Below the pieces are notes generated by a model. That model was given only the letters and a program-made list of their open reading frames with translations, was not told the origin of the DNA and searched no databases. From Oscillochloris sp. (lineage in GTDB: Bacteria; Chloroflexota; Chloroflexia; Chloroflexales; Chloroflexaceae): 42,488 nucleotides of DNA. Made by a program: the position numbers and the translations under genes. Positions 15,949 to 24,617 of the stretch are shown here, piece by piece (the first letter of the stretch is position 1; every line of letters begins with the position of its first letter). The stretch spans positions 1 through 42,488 of the forward strand of contig JAAUQO010000024.1 of the NCBI GenBank assembly GCA_012032775.1. Direction: 5' to 3'.

Positions 15949-17468
15949 CTATTTCGAAGCGTGGGCAAGCACTTTGAAGGCGCGCACACGCTGCTGCTTC
16001 CCCTTGAGTTGCAACTCGCCCATTTCGAGGAGTTGAAAGGCCGCGCCAAGCAGCGCGCCGTATCTTCACCGATAAACACGCTACCCGGCTCGGCGGAATT
16101 CTCCAACCGCGACGCGGTATTCACCGTATCGCCGATGGCAGTATACTCCAGCCGGTGGCGTGTGCCGAAGAAGCCGGTATAGGCCATACCGGTATTCACC
16201 CCGATCCGGATCATAAATGCCTTGGCAGGATCGAGCTTGGCAACCAGACGGCGCTGCGCGGCGAGCATATCGAGGGCGGCAGAGACGGCGCGGGTGGCGT
16301 GGTGATCGTCGATCGGCTCATCGGGCAGGCGCGGAGCGCCGAACACCGCCATGATACCATCTCCGATGTATTTGTCCACCGTGCCCTGATAGCGAAAGAT
16401 CACATCGGTCATTTCGTGCAGGTATTCGTTGAGCAGATCCTGCACTTCGCGCGGCGACAGCCGTTCCGAGAGCGAGGTGAAGCCCTTCACATCGGCGAAC
16501 AGCACGGTAACAAGTTGTTCCTGAGGTTCCCAGAGCTTGCCATGCTGCGAGAGATAGCGCGAGAGCGCCTGAGCGACATTGGGCGAGAGGAAGCGTTCCA
16601 GGTTCTGGCGCAACTGGCCTTGCTGGCGCAATTCTTCGGTCAGGCGGGCCCGTTCGATCGCGCCGGCGGCGAAATTCGCGATCGCCACCACCAGATCGCG
16701 ATCGTGTTCATCGAAGATGTCGCGGCCGGGCGAGTCCAGCAGGATCAAGCCGGCGGCGCTGCCCTGCAAAAGCAGCGGGGCACAGATCGCCGAGCGAATA
16801 TTTGCGCTGATAATACTTTCGGAGCCGGCGAAATCGATCCGGGCGTCGCGGGTAAGCACCGCTTCAGCGGCGTCGAGCGCCTTGCGCACCAACGAACTGG
16901 AGATCGCCATATCGCCGGTGCCGGCGGGCAAAACCACCCGCGGCACCAATTCTTCGCCTTTGCGCAGTAACAACAGGCCGCGTTGGGCGGGCACTGCGCG
17001 CATCACCTCTTCCATCACCAGTTCGAGCAATTCGCGAAAATCAAGCACTTGATTGAAGCGCATCCCGATCCGATAAACCGCCTGCAAGTCCTCGGAACCG
17101 AGCTGGATTTCGTGTTCGTGGATCGAGCGACCATCGCTGGCAAGTGGAAAATAGCGATTATCGTCAATCACCACGCTCTGGGCCGCGCGTTCTTCGAATT
17201 GTAATTCAAACGGGCCGATTCCAATCACATCGCCGTCGGAGAGTTGTTCTTCACGCACCCGCAGCCGGTTCACCATCACGCCGTTACGGCTCTCAAGATC
17301 AACCAGCCATGCCTGGCGGCCACGCAACTCGATCCGGGCGTGTTTACGCGACACAATCGCGTGGTTCAGCACAATCTCGTTGTCGGTCTGCCGACCGATA
17401 TTCACACCGCGCTCGCCGATCGGAAAGGCGCGTTGTTCGCCATTCATATAGACAGAAACACGAGCCAT
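15949..17468 (-). CDS. FHA-GAF-class III adenylate/guanylate cyclase, frame-broken near its end
   Basis: The start is ATG 17468 with GGGGGG seven bases upstream. Domains: FHA at about residues 5-95 (VNIGRQTDNEIVL, VSRKHARIE), GAF at about 150-290, then a class III nucleotidyl cyclase from about 325. Metal Asps lie in VLFADVKGFTSLSE and KYIGDGIMAVFG; the Lys in DKYIGDG and the Thr in EYTAIGDTVNTASRLE fit a class IIIb adenylate cyclase. GDTVN and SR supply the transition-state Asn and Arg. After GEDTAR the ORF degenerates; the other frame reads LLGAAFQLLEMGELQLKG and ends at TAG 15951-15949. The break is at 16041-16062. It would make cAMP in response to a GAF ligand and phospho-partner binding; these inputs are inferred. 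Confidence 0.88.
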
Positions 17469-17535
17469 AGCGTTTCCCCCCGCCGCCACGATAGAACGAT
17501 GTAAGATCAACGCGCTCCATGGCAATAATAGCGCT

Positions 17536-17565
17536 ATGATAGCAGACGGCAGAGTGCTGCGGCAA
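17536..17565 (-). promoter_or_regulatory. Promoter of the cyclase gene
   Basis: On the minus strand TTGCCG (17565-17560) and TATCAT (17541-17536) are separated by 18 bases. The predicted leader is about 60 bases. The -35 matches that of the promoter at 318. Confidence 0.5.
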
Positions 17566-17654
17566 GAGGCCGGAGTGAACTACAAGGCGTCGTAATGCGG
17601 GGAACTATATATTGCGGGCCGGCATGGTGCCACCGACCCACACAGCTACAGCAT

Positions 17655-18374
17655 TCAGGCTGTGATCTCGCCATAGATCAAGGCGGCAACAGCCGGCAAG
17701 ACGGTGATCGATTGGCCGGGGCGCTGCAATGTCACGCCATAGGCAGGCGAGGAGTCGCTGATCTGGAAGACGGCAGCGGGCACAAGATCGTTACTTTGCA
17801 GATACTTGATCAGCTCGCTATCTTCTTCAGCCTCTTCGAGGATCCGCATAATCGTGAATGCGTGGCCAACTTCGGCCTCGGCGAGGCTGAGCCGACCGGC
17901 GTAATCCGACAGGTTGCCGGGGATGGGGTTGCCATGGGGACATGTCGGCGAATCACCGACGAGAGACGTGATCTGCGCTTCCATCGCCGGCGAAAGGGCG
18001 TGTTCAAGGCGAACCGCCTCTTCATGCACAAGATGCCAGGGCAAGTGCATCACATCAACCAGAAACCGCTCTAAAATGCGATGACGGCGCACCATAAGCT
18101 CAGCCATGGTGAAACCCTCGGCTGTAAGGGTGATCTCGCCGCGAGCGTCGCGGTTGATCATCTGCTTATCTTCAAGCTGCTTGACGATATGCGTCACTGT
18201 CGGCGGTTGCACCCCCATCCAACGCGCTAAACGCGCAGCGATCACCGGCTCGCCGCGAACGGCCAGATAGTAGATCACCTCCAGATACTCGCGTTCTTTC
18301 GGTGTTGGACCGGGATCGCCGATCTGATGCCGCCGGCGGGCGTTGTTTGCTTTCGGGCGCTGAACTCCGCTCAC
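17655..18374 (-). CDS. DtxR/MntR family metal-dependent transcriptional regulator
   Basis: The product has 239 residues. A basic N-terminal extension is followed by a winged helix (PTPKEREYLEVIYYLAV, RLARWMGVQPPTVTHIVKQLED). The dimerisation and metal-binding part follows, with HHILERF-type positions here as RRHRILERFLVDVMHLPWHLVHEEAVRLEHALS and DSPTCPHGNPIPG. The C-terminal 75 residues resemble an FeoA/SH3-like domain (LSLAEAEVGHAFTIMRI). Such proteins repress iron or manganese uptake genes when metal-bound. The MHLPW segment (DtxR would have Cys/Met before this position) does not settle Fe versus Mn. It is divergent from the PP2C-like gene across a 9-bp palindrome. Confidence 0.88.
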   Translation of the reverse strand: MSGVQRPKANNARRRHQIGDPGPTPKEREYLEVIYYLAVRGEPVIAARLARWMGVQPPTVTHIVKQLEDKQMINRDARGEITLTAEGFTMAELMVRRHRILERFLVDVMHLPWHLVHEEAVRLEHALSPAMEAQITSLVGDSPTCPHGNPIPGNLSDYAGRLSLAEAEVGHAFTIMRILEEAEEDSELIKYLQSNDLVPAAVFQISDSSPAYGVTLQRPGQSITVLPAVAALIYGEITA

Positions 18375-18445
18375 AAAAACCTCGCGTGCAGGTCAGGAAG
18401 CCTGAGATACTGACGTTGATTCTGAAGTAATAATGATTCTATGCA

Positions 18446-18475
18446 ATTATACCACGGCGGTAAAGCTGGTATAAT
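18446..18475. promoter_or_regulatory. Back-to-back extended -10 promoters forming a palindrome
   Basis: TGGTATAAT occurs on both strands: minus-strand TATAAT at 18451-18446, reading towards the DtxR gene, and plus-strand TATAAT at 18470-18475, reading towards the PP2C-like gene. Together they make a perfect 9-bp inverted repeat ATTATACCA-N12-TGGTATAAT. It may serve only as two extended -10 promoters, or also as an operator for the adjacent DtxR-type regulator. Confidence 0.6.
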
Positions 18476-18554
18476 CGTTGAAAAGTGAGTATCGCAATCG
18501 ACGGTTGCGCCATCGATTGCAATAATCACGGGTTATTCTTCCGGGTACTAAATC

Positions 18555-19643
18555 ATGCAGCGACTCGAGATTTTGACGGGACAATTGGCGCTTGTCGGCG
18601 GTGAACGGCGTGAGCGTAGCCCATTGATTACAATCGCCGAGCCTGATGGTCTTCTGACGCCGGAGGCCCACAAGGGCCGACTCTATGTCCTGATCGAAGC
18701 CAATATGGAGTTGGCGCGGGCGCCTCAGGCATGCCAGACGGCGGCCCGCACGATTCGGCGTGAATTTTATGCCGACACGACATATAGCGTTACGTCGGCC
18801 TTGCGGGCGGCGCTGCGGGCGGCAAATAAAGCGATTTACGAACTGAATATCGGCCAACCCGCCCAACAGCGCGTGCAAGTTGGTTGCACCTGCGCCGTGA
18901 TAAAGGACGGCGAGTTGTACCTGGCTCTGGTGCAACCGGCGCAGACCTATATTCTGAGCGACGGACAGTTGCGTCCGATTCCGGCCCATCCGTCCTGGAA
19001 TCCGGCCCATCTGAGCGCAGCGCCCTTTGTGCATAGTGGTGCGCTCGGGGCCAGCCTTTTTATTGAGCCGGAACTATTTCGCAGTGATTTCGGCGCCAAC
19101 TCGCAAATACTGATCTGCCCCAGCCGAATAAGTCATGTCCTGCGCAAAGCCGATGCCCAACGCCTGCTCGAAATCAGCGATCCGGAGGAGCATATTGCGG
19201 CACTGGCCGAGTTTGCCGGCGCACACGAGATCCTTGACCTGCACGCACTTGCGATCAAGGTGCGTAAGGCGGCGCCGAAGCCCTTGCCGCTGCCCGAAGC
19301 AGAACGCGAACCGCACCGTGAACGGATGCCGGGGATACTCGGCGCTGTTCTCAGCCGGTTACGCGGCTCCCCGGAGCCGGCCAGTCCGGCGGCTCCCCGG
19401 CCCGACCCACTGCATACACTGCCCGAGCAACCGTCCTACTCACCTACGCCGCCGCCGCGCCCGACACCGATCGATCTCGGCGAGAGCCTGACCGATCGCT
19501 ACGAGCGGAATCGGCGCGAGAAACCGCAACCGGCGCCGTCGAAACCTCGACCACAATGGTCGATCTGCCGCCCTCGGCCTTTCTCGGTGAGTCGGATTAC
19601 AACACAACCACCCGCGCCGTCGATCTCGGCGATGGACCGATGA
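18555..19643 (+). CDS. PP2C-like domain protein, apparently degenerate; N-terminal half of a likely split gene
   Basis: The layout follows PP2C phosphatases: strand GRLYVLIEANME, a helix LRAALRAANKAIYELN, then CTCAVIKDGELYLALVQPAQTYILSDGQLRPI. The catalytic Asp positions expected in VADGMGG and VGDSR are replaced here (LIEANME, VQPAQTY), so it is probably a non-catalytic binding domain. From about residue 245 a Pro-rich linker follows. The last residues after about 19500 look like out-of-frame reading, while the neighbouring frame is open there and flows into the next entry, which has no ribosome site. I read both as one protein broken between 19460 and 19556. Two overlapping genes remain possible. 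Confidence 0.7.
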   Translation: MQRLEILTGQLALVGGERRERSPLITIAEPDGLLTPEAHKGRLYVLIEANMELARAPQACQTAARTIRREFYADTTYSVTSALRAALRAANKAIYELNIGQPAQQRVQVGCTCAVIKDGELYLALVQPAQTYILSDGQLRPIPAHPSWNPAHLSAAPFVHSGALGASLFIEPELFRSDFGANSQILICPSRISHVLRKADAQRLLEISDPEEHIAALAEFAGAHEILDLHALAIKVRKAAPKPLPLPEAEREPHRERMPGILGAVLSRLRGSPEPASPAAPRPDPLHTLPEQPSYSPTPPPRPTPIDLGESLTDRYERNRREKPQPAPSKPRPQWSICRPRPFSVSRITTQPPAPSISAMDR

Positions 19644-21106
19644 TCACTGCCGGCGCACGGGCCTACCGGCCGCGCTACGAAATGCGCCCGCTGGTCGATA
19701 TGAGTTGGGGCGAGCGACTGGCTTTGCCGTTTCGCCTGACGGCAATCTCGATCGGCGCTGCCTGGCGGGCCTCGCGTACGCGCCGCCATGAGCCGCAGCA
19801 ACGATCGATCCCGCGTGGTCGCGGGTTGTCGTATCGTCGCACCAGGCCGCCCTTCCCATGGTTGCCGTTGCTCAGCTTAACCACGATCGTCGCCGTGCTG
19901 ATCGGGTATGGAATCCTGCTCAGCCAGCAGAATAGCGCTCGCCTGGCCGAAGAATACCTGTCGATCGCCGAACAACGTCTGGCTGAAGTGCGTGCCTCGT
20001 CGGACGAAACCGTCGCCCTCGAACGGTTGGATATCGCCAGCGAAGCGATCGACGAAGTGCTCGCCAGCCCCGAGGTAACGCGCACCAATTCGGTGCTCTG
20101 GACGCGCTATCAGGAGTTGCAGCGCGAGTACGAACGCTCGCTGGCCTCGGTGCAGCGCCTTACCTTCTTTGACGATCCAATCGTTCTGGCCAGCCATCCG
20201 CTTGATACCGGGCGCTTCAGTACCGTGGTGGTGCCGGCCCAATTGAGCGGTATTACTGATACAACCGTGCTGAAGGGATTGCGTTATGTCTACGCACTCG
20301 ATGCCGGCATCGGCAATGCCCAACTGTATCGCATTCCCCGCGACGGCGGCGAAGCGGAGACCTATCTCGCGCCGAATCAACCGGTCGGTACCACCGTTGT
20401 CGGGCCGTTACGCGCGGCGCTCTGGCGCATCGATCAGGTCGTTGCAATCGACTCGGCGCCAAGCGGTTTTGGTTACTACTTCCGCCAGGCCGGCGGCTGG
20501 AACTACTCGAAACTGGGCGCAAGCGAGATCTGGAATGCGAGCGAGCGGCTCGATGTTGAGGAATACCTTGGGAATCTTTATCTCTGGGGCGCACAGCCGG
20601 GCGAAATCTTAAAGTACAACTCGGGACGTTACGGCGATGCACCGGATTTCTGGCTGCAAACCGGCGGAGCCGGCGATAATGATCTCACCACGGTGGTGGA
20701 TATGGCGGTTGACGGCAGTATTTATCTGCTGCAACCGAACGGCACGATCCTTGTGTTCAGCGAAGGACAGGTTGTCGGCACGATCGCGCCGCAAGGCTTG
20801 ATCCCGCCGATCAGCACCGTGACCCGCCTGGTTGTGACCGGCCCGCCCGCAGAAGGTTCGATCTTTCTGCTCGAACCGCTGGCCGAACGGATTATTCAGC
20901 TCGACAAGATCAGCGGCGAGATGATGCAGCAGATTAAGATTCGCCCCGATGATGAACTACGGCTGAATGAACTGACCGGCTTAACGGTTGATGACAGCGG
21001 CTCACGGCCTATGCTCTATATTATCAACGGCGGGCAAATTATTCGCGCCGATCTGCCGCCGCCGCCACGCTCGTTCTTCGAAGAGGTGGATGAACCAACG
21101 CCATGA
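19556..21106 (+). CDS. Membrane protein with periplasmic beta-propeller-like domain; C-terminal half of the split gene
   Basis: The open frame extends upstream of the ATG at 19556 (reading ETATGAVETSTT), with no ribosome site at the ATG. A cytoplasmic basic stretch precedes one transmembrane helix at about residues 100-122 (PWLPLLSLTTIVAVLIGYGILL). A probable coiled coil follows (AEEYLSIAEQRLAEVRASSDETVALERL, up to about residue 190). The rest contains repeated beta-strand units with YALDAGIGNAQLYRI, LYLWGAQPGEILKY, SIYLLQPNGTILVF and LYIINGGQIIRADL, similar to a six- or seven-bladed propeller. Together with the preceding PP2C-like part it would make a one-pass transmembrane sensor. Its stop overlaps the start of the lipoprotein gene by four bases. 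Confidence 0.75.
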   Translation: MVDLPPSAFLGESDYNTTTRAVDLGDGPMITAGARAYRPRYEMRPLVDMSWGERLALPFRLTAISIGAAWRASRTRRHEPQQRSIPRGRGLSYRRTRPPFPWLPLLSLTTIVAVLIGYGILLSQQNSARLAEEYLSIAEQRLAEVRASSDETVALERLDIASEAIDEVLASPEVTRTNSVLWTRYQELQREYERSLASVQRLTFFDDPIVLASHPLDTGRFSTVVVPAQLSGITDTTVLKGLRYVYALDAGIGNAQLYRIPRDGGEAETYLAPNQPVGTTVVGPLRAALWRIDQVVAIDSAPSGFGYYFRQAGGWNYSKLGASEIWNASERLDVEEYLGNLYLWGAQPGEILKYNSGRYGDAPDFWLQTGGAGDNDLTTVVDMAVDGSIYLLQPNGTILVFSEGQVVGTIAPQGLIPPISTVTRLVVTGPPAEGSIFLLEPLAERIIQLDKISGEMMQQIKIRPDDELRLNELTGLTVDDSGSRPMLYIINGGQIIRADLPPPPRSFFEEVDEPTP

Positions 21107-21648
21107 AGCAACTCGCCTTTCGTTTCCTGCCGCTGTTCGCCCTGTTGGCGCTGCTCGGCGCCTGCTCGGCGCCTGCGGTGGCGGTTGCCGATGAAGAGGC
21201 CGGGCGTGGCGGAGGCAGCCCCGAACAGGTAGTGGACAGTTTCGTCGAGTCGCTGAATCTGGCACTACGCGATCCGAGTTTGAACGATCCGAATGTGCGG
21301 CGCACCTGGTCTGAACGGCTGGCAAGCTACTTTGCGCCCAGCGAGCGGGTCGATCAGCGCACGGTATTCGCCGGGATGCTGAGCCGATTCGCGACCACTG
21401 CGCAACAGCCGTTTGTCGGCGAACGCGTATCGCTGGAGATTATCTACACCCGCACCGAGGTGATCGCCCAGGATGAGCGTAGCGCTGAGGTAAGCCTGGT
21501 TGATGGGACGATCGAGTTACGCTGGCTCGACGACAGCGGCAATATCTTGCGTGGTCGTAGCAGCAATCTGATGGATTTGATCGGCGGCGGACGCGCGGGC
21601 CTGCCGGTGCTGCGGGTGGGAAATCAGTGGTTCTTGACCGAGGGGTAA
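21103..21648 (+). CDS. Lipoprotein of unknown function
   Basis: The product has 181 residues. A signal peptide leads to the lipobox LLGAC (Cys21). The mature part has helices with a VVDSFVESLNLALRDPSLNDP segment, which resembles the linker of propeller-associated or GerMN-type lipoproteins, and a C-terminal strand block (EVSLVDGTIELRWLDDSGNILRGR). Translation is coupled to the previous gene through ATGA at 21103-21106, so it is probably an extracytoplasmic partner of the propeller protein. No named family is recognised. Confidence 0.75.
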   Translation: MKQLAFRFLPLFALLALLGACSAPAVAVADEEAGRGGGSPEQVVDSFVESLNLALRDPSLNDPNVRRTWSERLASYFAPSERVDQRTVFAGMLSRFATTAQQPFVGERVSLEIIYTRTEVIAQDERSAEVSLVDGTIELRWLDDSGNILRGRSSNLMDLIGGGRAGLPVLRVGNQWFLTEG

Positions 21649-21691
21649 GGGCGAAGCATTGCACAAAGCATAATGGTTCCCCCTACCCCTC
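21640..21691. terminator. Convergent hairpin at the lipoprotein/RecQ gene ends
   Basis: GAGGGGTA at 21640-21647 pairs with TACCCCTC at 21684-21691, extended by GGG/CCC past a single bulged base, around a long loop. It covers both stop codons of the convergent genes. No clear U run is present on either strand, so terminator function is only inferred. Confidence 0.4.
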
Positions 21692-23925
21692 CGCCCATTC
21701 GGGGAGATACGCCGGATCGCGGCGGGCCTTGACCCCAAGAAGTGTGAGCGACAGCCGGCGGTATTCATCTTGTTCGTCGCGCTGGATAAAACCCTCATCG
21801 ATCAATTGCTCAATCAACGATTCGATCGCTTTCTGGGCCATGTGGCGCAGACAGCCGTAATCGGCGAAGCGGTCGCCGTCAATAGCGCTGTCGGCGCTGC
21901 CCTTGAGTGCGCGGGCAAGTCCGGTGCGCCCAAGTGGGAACGGCAACTCGGCCAGGCCATCGAGCAAGCGCACCACGTCGGAGCGCTGGTCGCGTTCGTC
22001 GCGTGGCGGCAGCGGCTGGGGCGCCGTGCCGGTGCGTACCACTCCGGCCAATACCGCATGCTGCGGCGAACAAATGTCGCAGGCACTCTTGCAGCGCGCG
22101 AGGCGTTGGCCGAAGTGCGCCGACAACGCACTATGCCGGCAGCCGCGCCGCGCGCATACGCCGCCATCGACTCGATCCGCTGTTCCTGACGAGACCGATA
22201 ATCGGCCAGTAATGAGTCGATCCGCGTCGCGACATCGGCGGGCGGCGTCAACAACTCCAGCAATGCCTGGCGCGTCCCGCCGCGATAGCGCAACAGCCCG
22301 GCGTCGTGCCAACCCAACATCGCCGCTTCCAGATCGGCCGGTGGTAGTTCCAGACGCTCGGCCAGCAGCAGCAGATCGATATCCACCGCAACCCCAGGTG
22401 TCAGGCCGGTCAGTTCGATCATGCGCTCGGCGAGCGAATCGGGCGGCGGCCCATCGAGTCCGGTAATCGTCGCGATCTCGGGAATATCGAAATGGCGCCG
22501 AATCAGGCCCACCCGCTCCAACATATTCAAGCCGACCCGCACCAGCGTATCGTCGTCGCCGGGGATTCCGCGCTGGAGCTGGTCGAGATCGATCACATCG
22601 TACGTACCGCGCATCAGCCGGCGGATCGCCCGAAACAGATCGCGCAACTGGTCGCGCGTGATCGTTTCCTCGTTGAGCCAGTTACTCAGCCGGGCCCGAT
22701 CGCTCGGCGCATACAGCAGCACACAGTAGGCCGGCAATCCATCACGCCCGGCCCGGCCCGCCTCCTGGTAATAGGCCTCGACCGACTGGGGCAAGTTGTA
22801 GTGAACAATCCCACGAATATCGGACTTATCGATGCCCATGCCGAAGGCAACCGTCGCCACAAGGACGCGGATCTCGCCGCGCATGAAGCGCTCTTGCACG
22901 GCGGATCGATCCGCCACCTGAGCATGATAATGCGCGGCAACAATCCCCTGGCGCCGCAGGGCATCGGCCAATTCTTCGCAGGCCTGGCGCGCCCGCGCAT
23001 ACACGATCATCGGCCCGTCGATCCGCCGGCAAACCTCGCTGAGCGCCTGGAGTTTCTCGTTACGATTGCCCGCCCGCAACACCTGGAAGTACAGGTTCGG
23101 CCGAAACACCGACGCCACCACCGGTTCCAATCGGCCGAGCGACAGGCGAATCTCGGCCTGCGTATCGGCAGAGGCGGTCGCGGTCAGCGCGAGCAAGGGC
23201 GGCTTGCCGAGCTCTTCGATCGCCCGGCCGATAAATAGATAATCGGGCCGAAAGCTCTGGCCCCACATGCTCACACAATGGGCCTCGTCAACCACCAGCA
23301 GCGAAACACCACAGCGGGCCAGGGCGTGCAGAAACGCCCGCTGGCGCAACCGTTCCGGCGCCACGTACACCAGTTTATATTCGCCGGAAGCCAGCCGGCG
23401 CACCCGCGCAGCCAACTCGGCCGGCGACAAACTGGAGTTGATCAGCGTAGCGCGAGCACGCACCCCAGCAGGCATATTGTCGATCTGATCCTTCATCAGC
23501 GCGATCAGCGGACTCACCACCACCGTCGCCTTCGGCAACAGCAATGCCGGCAACTGGTAGGTCAGCGACTTTCCGGCGCCGGTGGGCATAACCGCCAGGC
23601 TTGAGACACCCGCCAGCACATGCTGGATAACCCGGGCCTGATTGGGTCGGAAATCATCAAGGCCGAATTCCTCGCGCAACACCCGCCGGGCGGCATCGAT
23701 CAGATTGCCGGTCGGATCGGCGATCTCGACCACCGGCGCCGCTTCCGGCCCATGTTCATTAATAAGGCCGAGTGATGCGAGCAACTCCTCGCGTTCGGCG
23801 CTCTCGCGGGCATGCAACTGATCGCGCAGTGTTGCGGCGGCAACCGCATCGCCGGTACGCTCGGCGGCCCGCAGCAGGATTTGCAAATCGGCAACCGTGG
23901 GTGCGAAATCGGGCCGCAGCATCAA
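21683..23925 (-). CDS. recQ: RecQ-family ATP-dependent DNA helicase, frame-broken in its zinc domain
   Basis: An extension of about 75 residues precedes the helicase core. Walker A is MPTGAGKS (residues 113-120), with DEAHCVSMWG, YARARQACEELAD, and the RecQ motif VAFGMGIDKSDIRGIVHYNLPQSVEAYYQEAGRAGRDG. The zinc-binding part is lost in the ORF as read, after MAAYARGAAAG. The other frame gives CRHSALSAHFGQRLARC and the cysteines KSACDICSP, then a winged-helix-like tail ending EWAEG at 21683. The break is in the GC run at 22138-22157. It unwinds 3'-5' in repair or recombination. The start ATG overlaps the upstream TPR-like stop (ATGA), so the two are coupled. Confidence 0.88.
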
Positions 23926-24473
23926 CGCATCAATCTGGCCGCGAGCGCTTCGGGATCGCCCTGATCGAGCGCCAGTTCGGCCAATCGGCGCACCGCAGCC
24001 AATGAACGTGGATCGCGGGCGCCGGCCTCCATGTACGCATCGGCGGCCTCGTCGAGGCGGCCGCGCGCCCGCTCCAGATCGCCGCGCAACAACCAGGCAT
24101 ACGCGGCTTGATCCTCATCCTCGGCCAGCGCATCAAGCAGCGGATCGAGTTCGGCGAAACGTCCGGCCGAGATCAACGCCTGCATGCGCAAACGGCGGCG
24201 CGTGGCGGTCGGCGCACGCTCGGCATCAAGCACATCGAGCATCGCCACTGCCTCGTCGCCACGACTATGATCGGCGAGCACACGGGCACGCCCCTCGCGC
24301 AGCGAGACGGCGTTAGGTTGCAGAGCCAGCCATGCATCGAGATACCTGAGCAGTACCTCGCCATGATCCCAGCGATGTAAATAACTTACCAGGCGCCGCC
24401 GCGCCTCGCCGGCGATCAGAGCCAGCGCAGCCGGAGGAATACTGATCAGAGGGTTAAGATCGACAGTGGACAT
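23922..24473 (-). CDS. TPR-like helical repeat protein coupled to recQ
   Basis: The product has 183 residues. Start Met is at 24473 (STVDLNPLISIPPAALALIAGEARR); the frame is open 54 codons further without a convincing start. Helix pairs recur, including LLRYLDAWLALQPNAVSLREGRARVLADHSRGDEAVAMLDVLD and AYAWLLRGDLERARGRLDEAADAYMEAGARDP, a tetratricopeptide-type pattern with about three to four units. Such repeats act as protein-binding scaffolds. Its stop overlaps the recQ start by four bases, so the two are made together. The role in DNA metabolism is inferred from context only. Confidence 0.75.
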   Translation of the reverse strand: MSTVDLNPLISIPPAALALIAGEARRRLVSYLHRWDHGEVLLRYLDAWLALQPNAVSLREGRARVLADHSRGDEAVAMLDVLDAERAPTATRRRLRMQALISAGRFAELDPLLDALAEDEDQAAYAWLLRGDLERARGRLDEAADAYMEAGARDPRSLAAVRRLAELALDQGDPEALAARLMR

Positions 24474-24570
24474 TGGTTCTATGATAGCACGGGTCAACAA
24501 GGCAAAAGGCAAAGGCAACATGAAGACTTCGTAGTATATGGTACGATATCTTATCGCATCATTGCTATTA

Positions 24571-24605
24571 CTGCTGATTTTGCCGCAAAGCTGCAAAATC
24601 AGCAG
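24571..24605 (+). promoter_or_regulatory. 13-bp hairpin immediately upstream of the SNF2 gene
   Basis: CTGCTGATTTTGC (24571-24583) and GCAAAATCAGCAG (24593-24605) are perfect complements with a nine-base loop. It ends 12 bases before the ATG at 24618, where no Shine-Dalgarno is visible. It could be an operator for a dimeric regulator, or an RNA stem in the leader that limits translation. Confidence 0.55.
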
Positions 24606-24617
24606 CATACTCTCACT

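Noticed and set aside
15259-16970. Two long plus-strand frames across ricT and the cyclase gene
   Set aside because: They are antisense to clear RicT and cyclase motifs and carry no recognisable fold.
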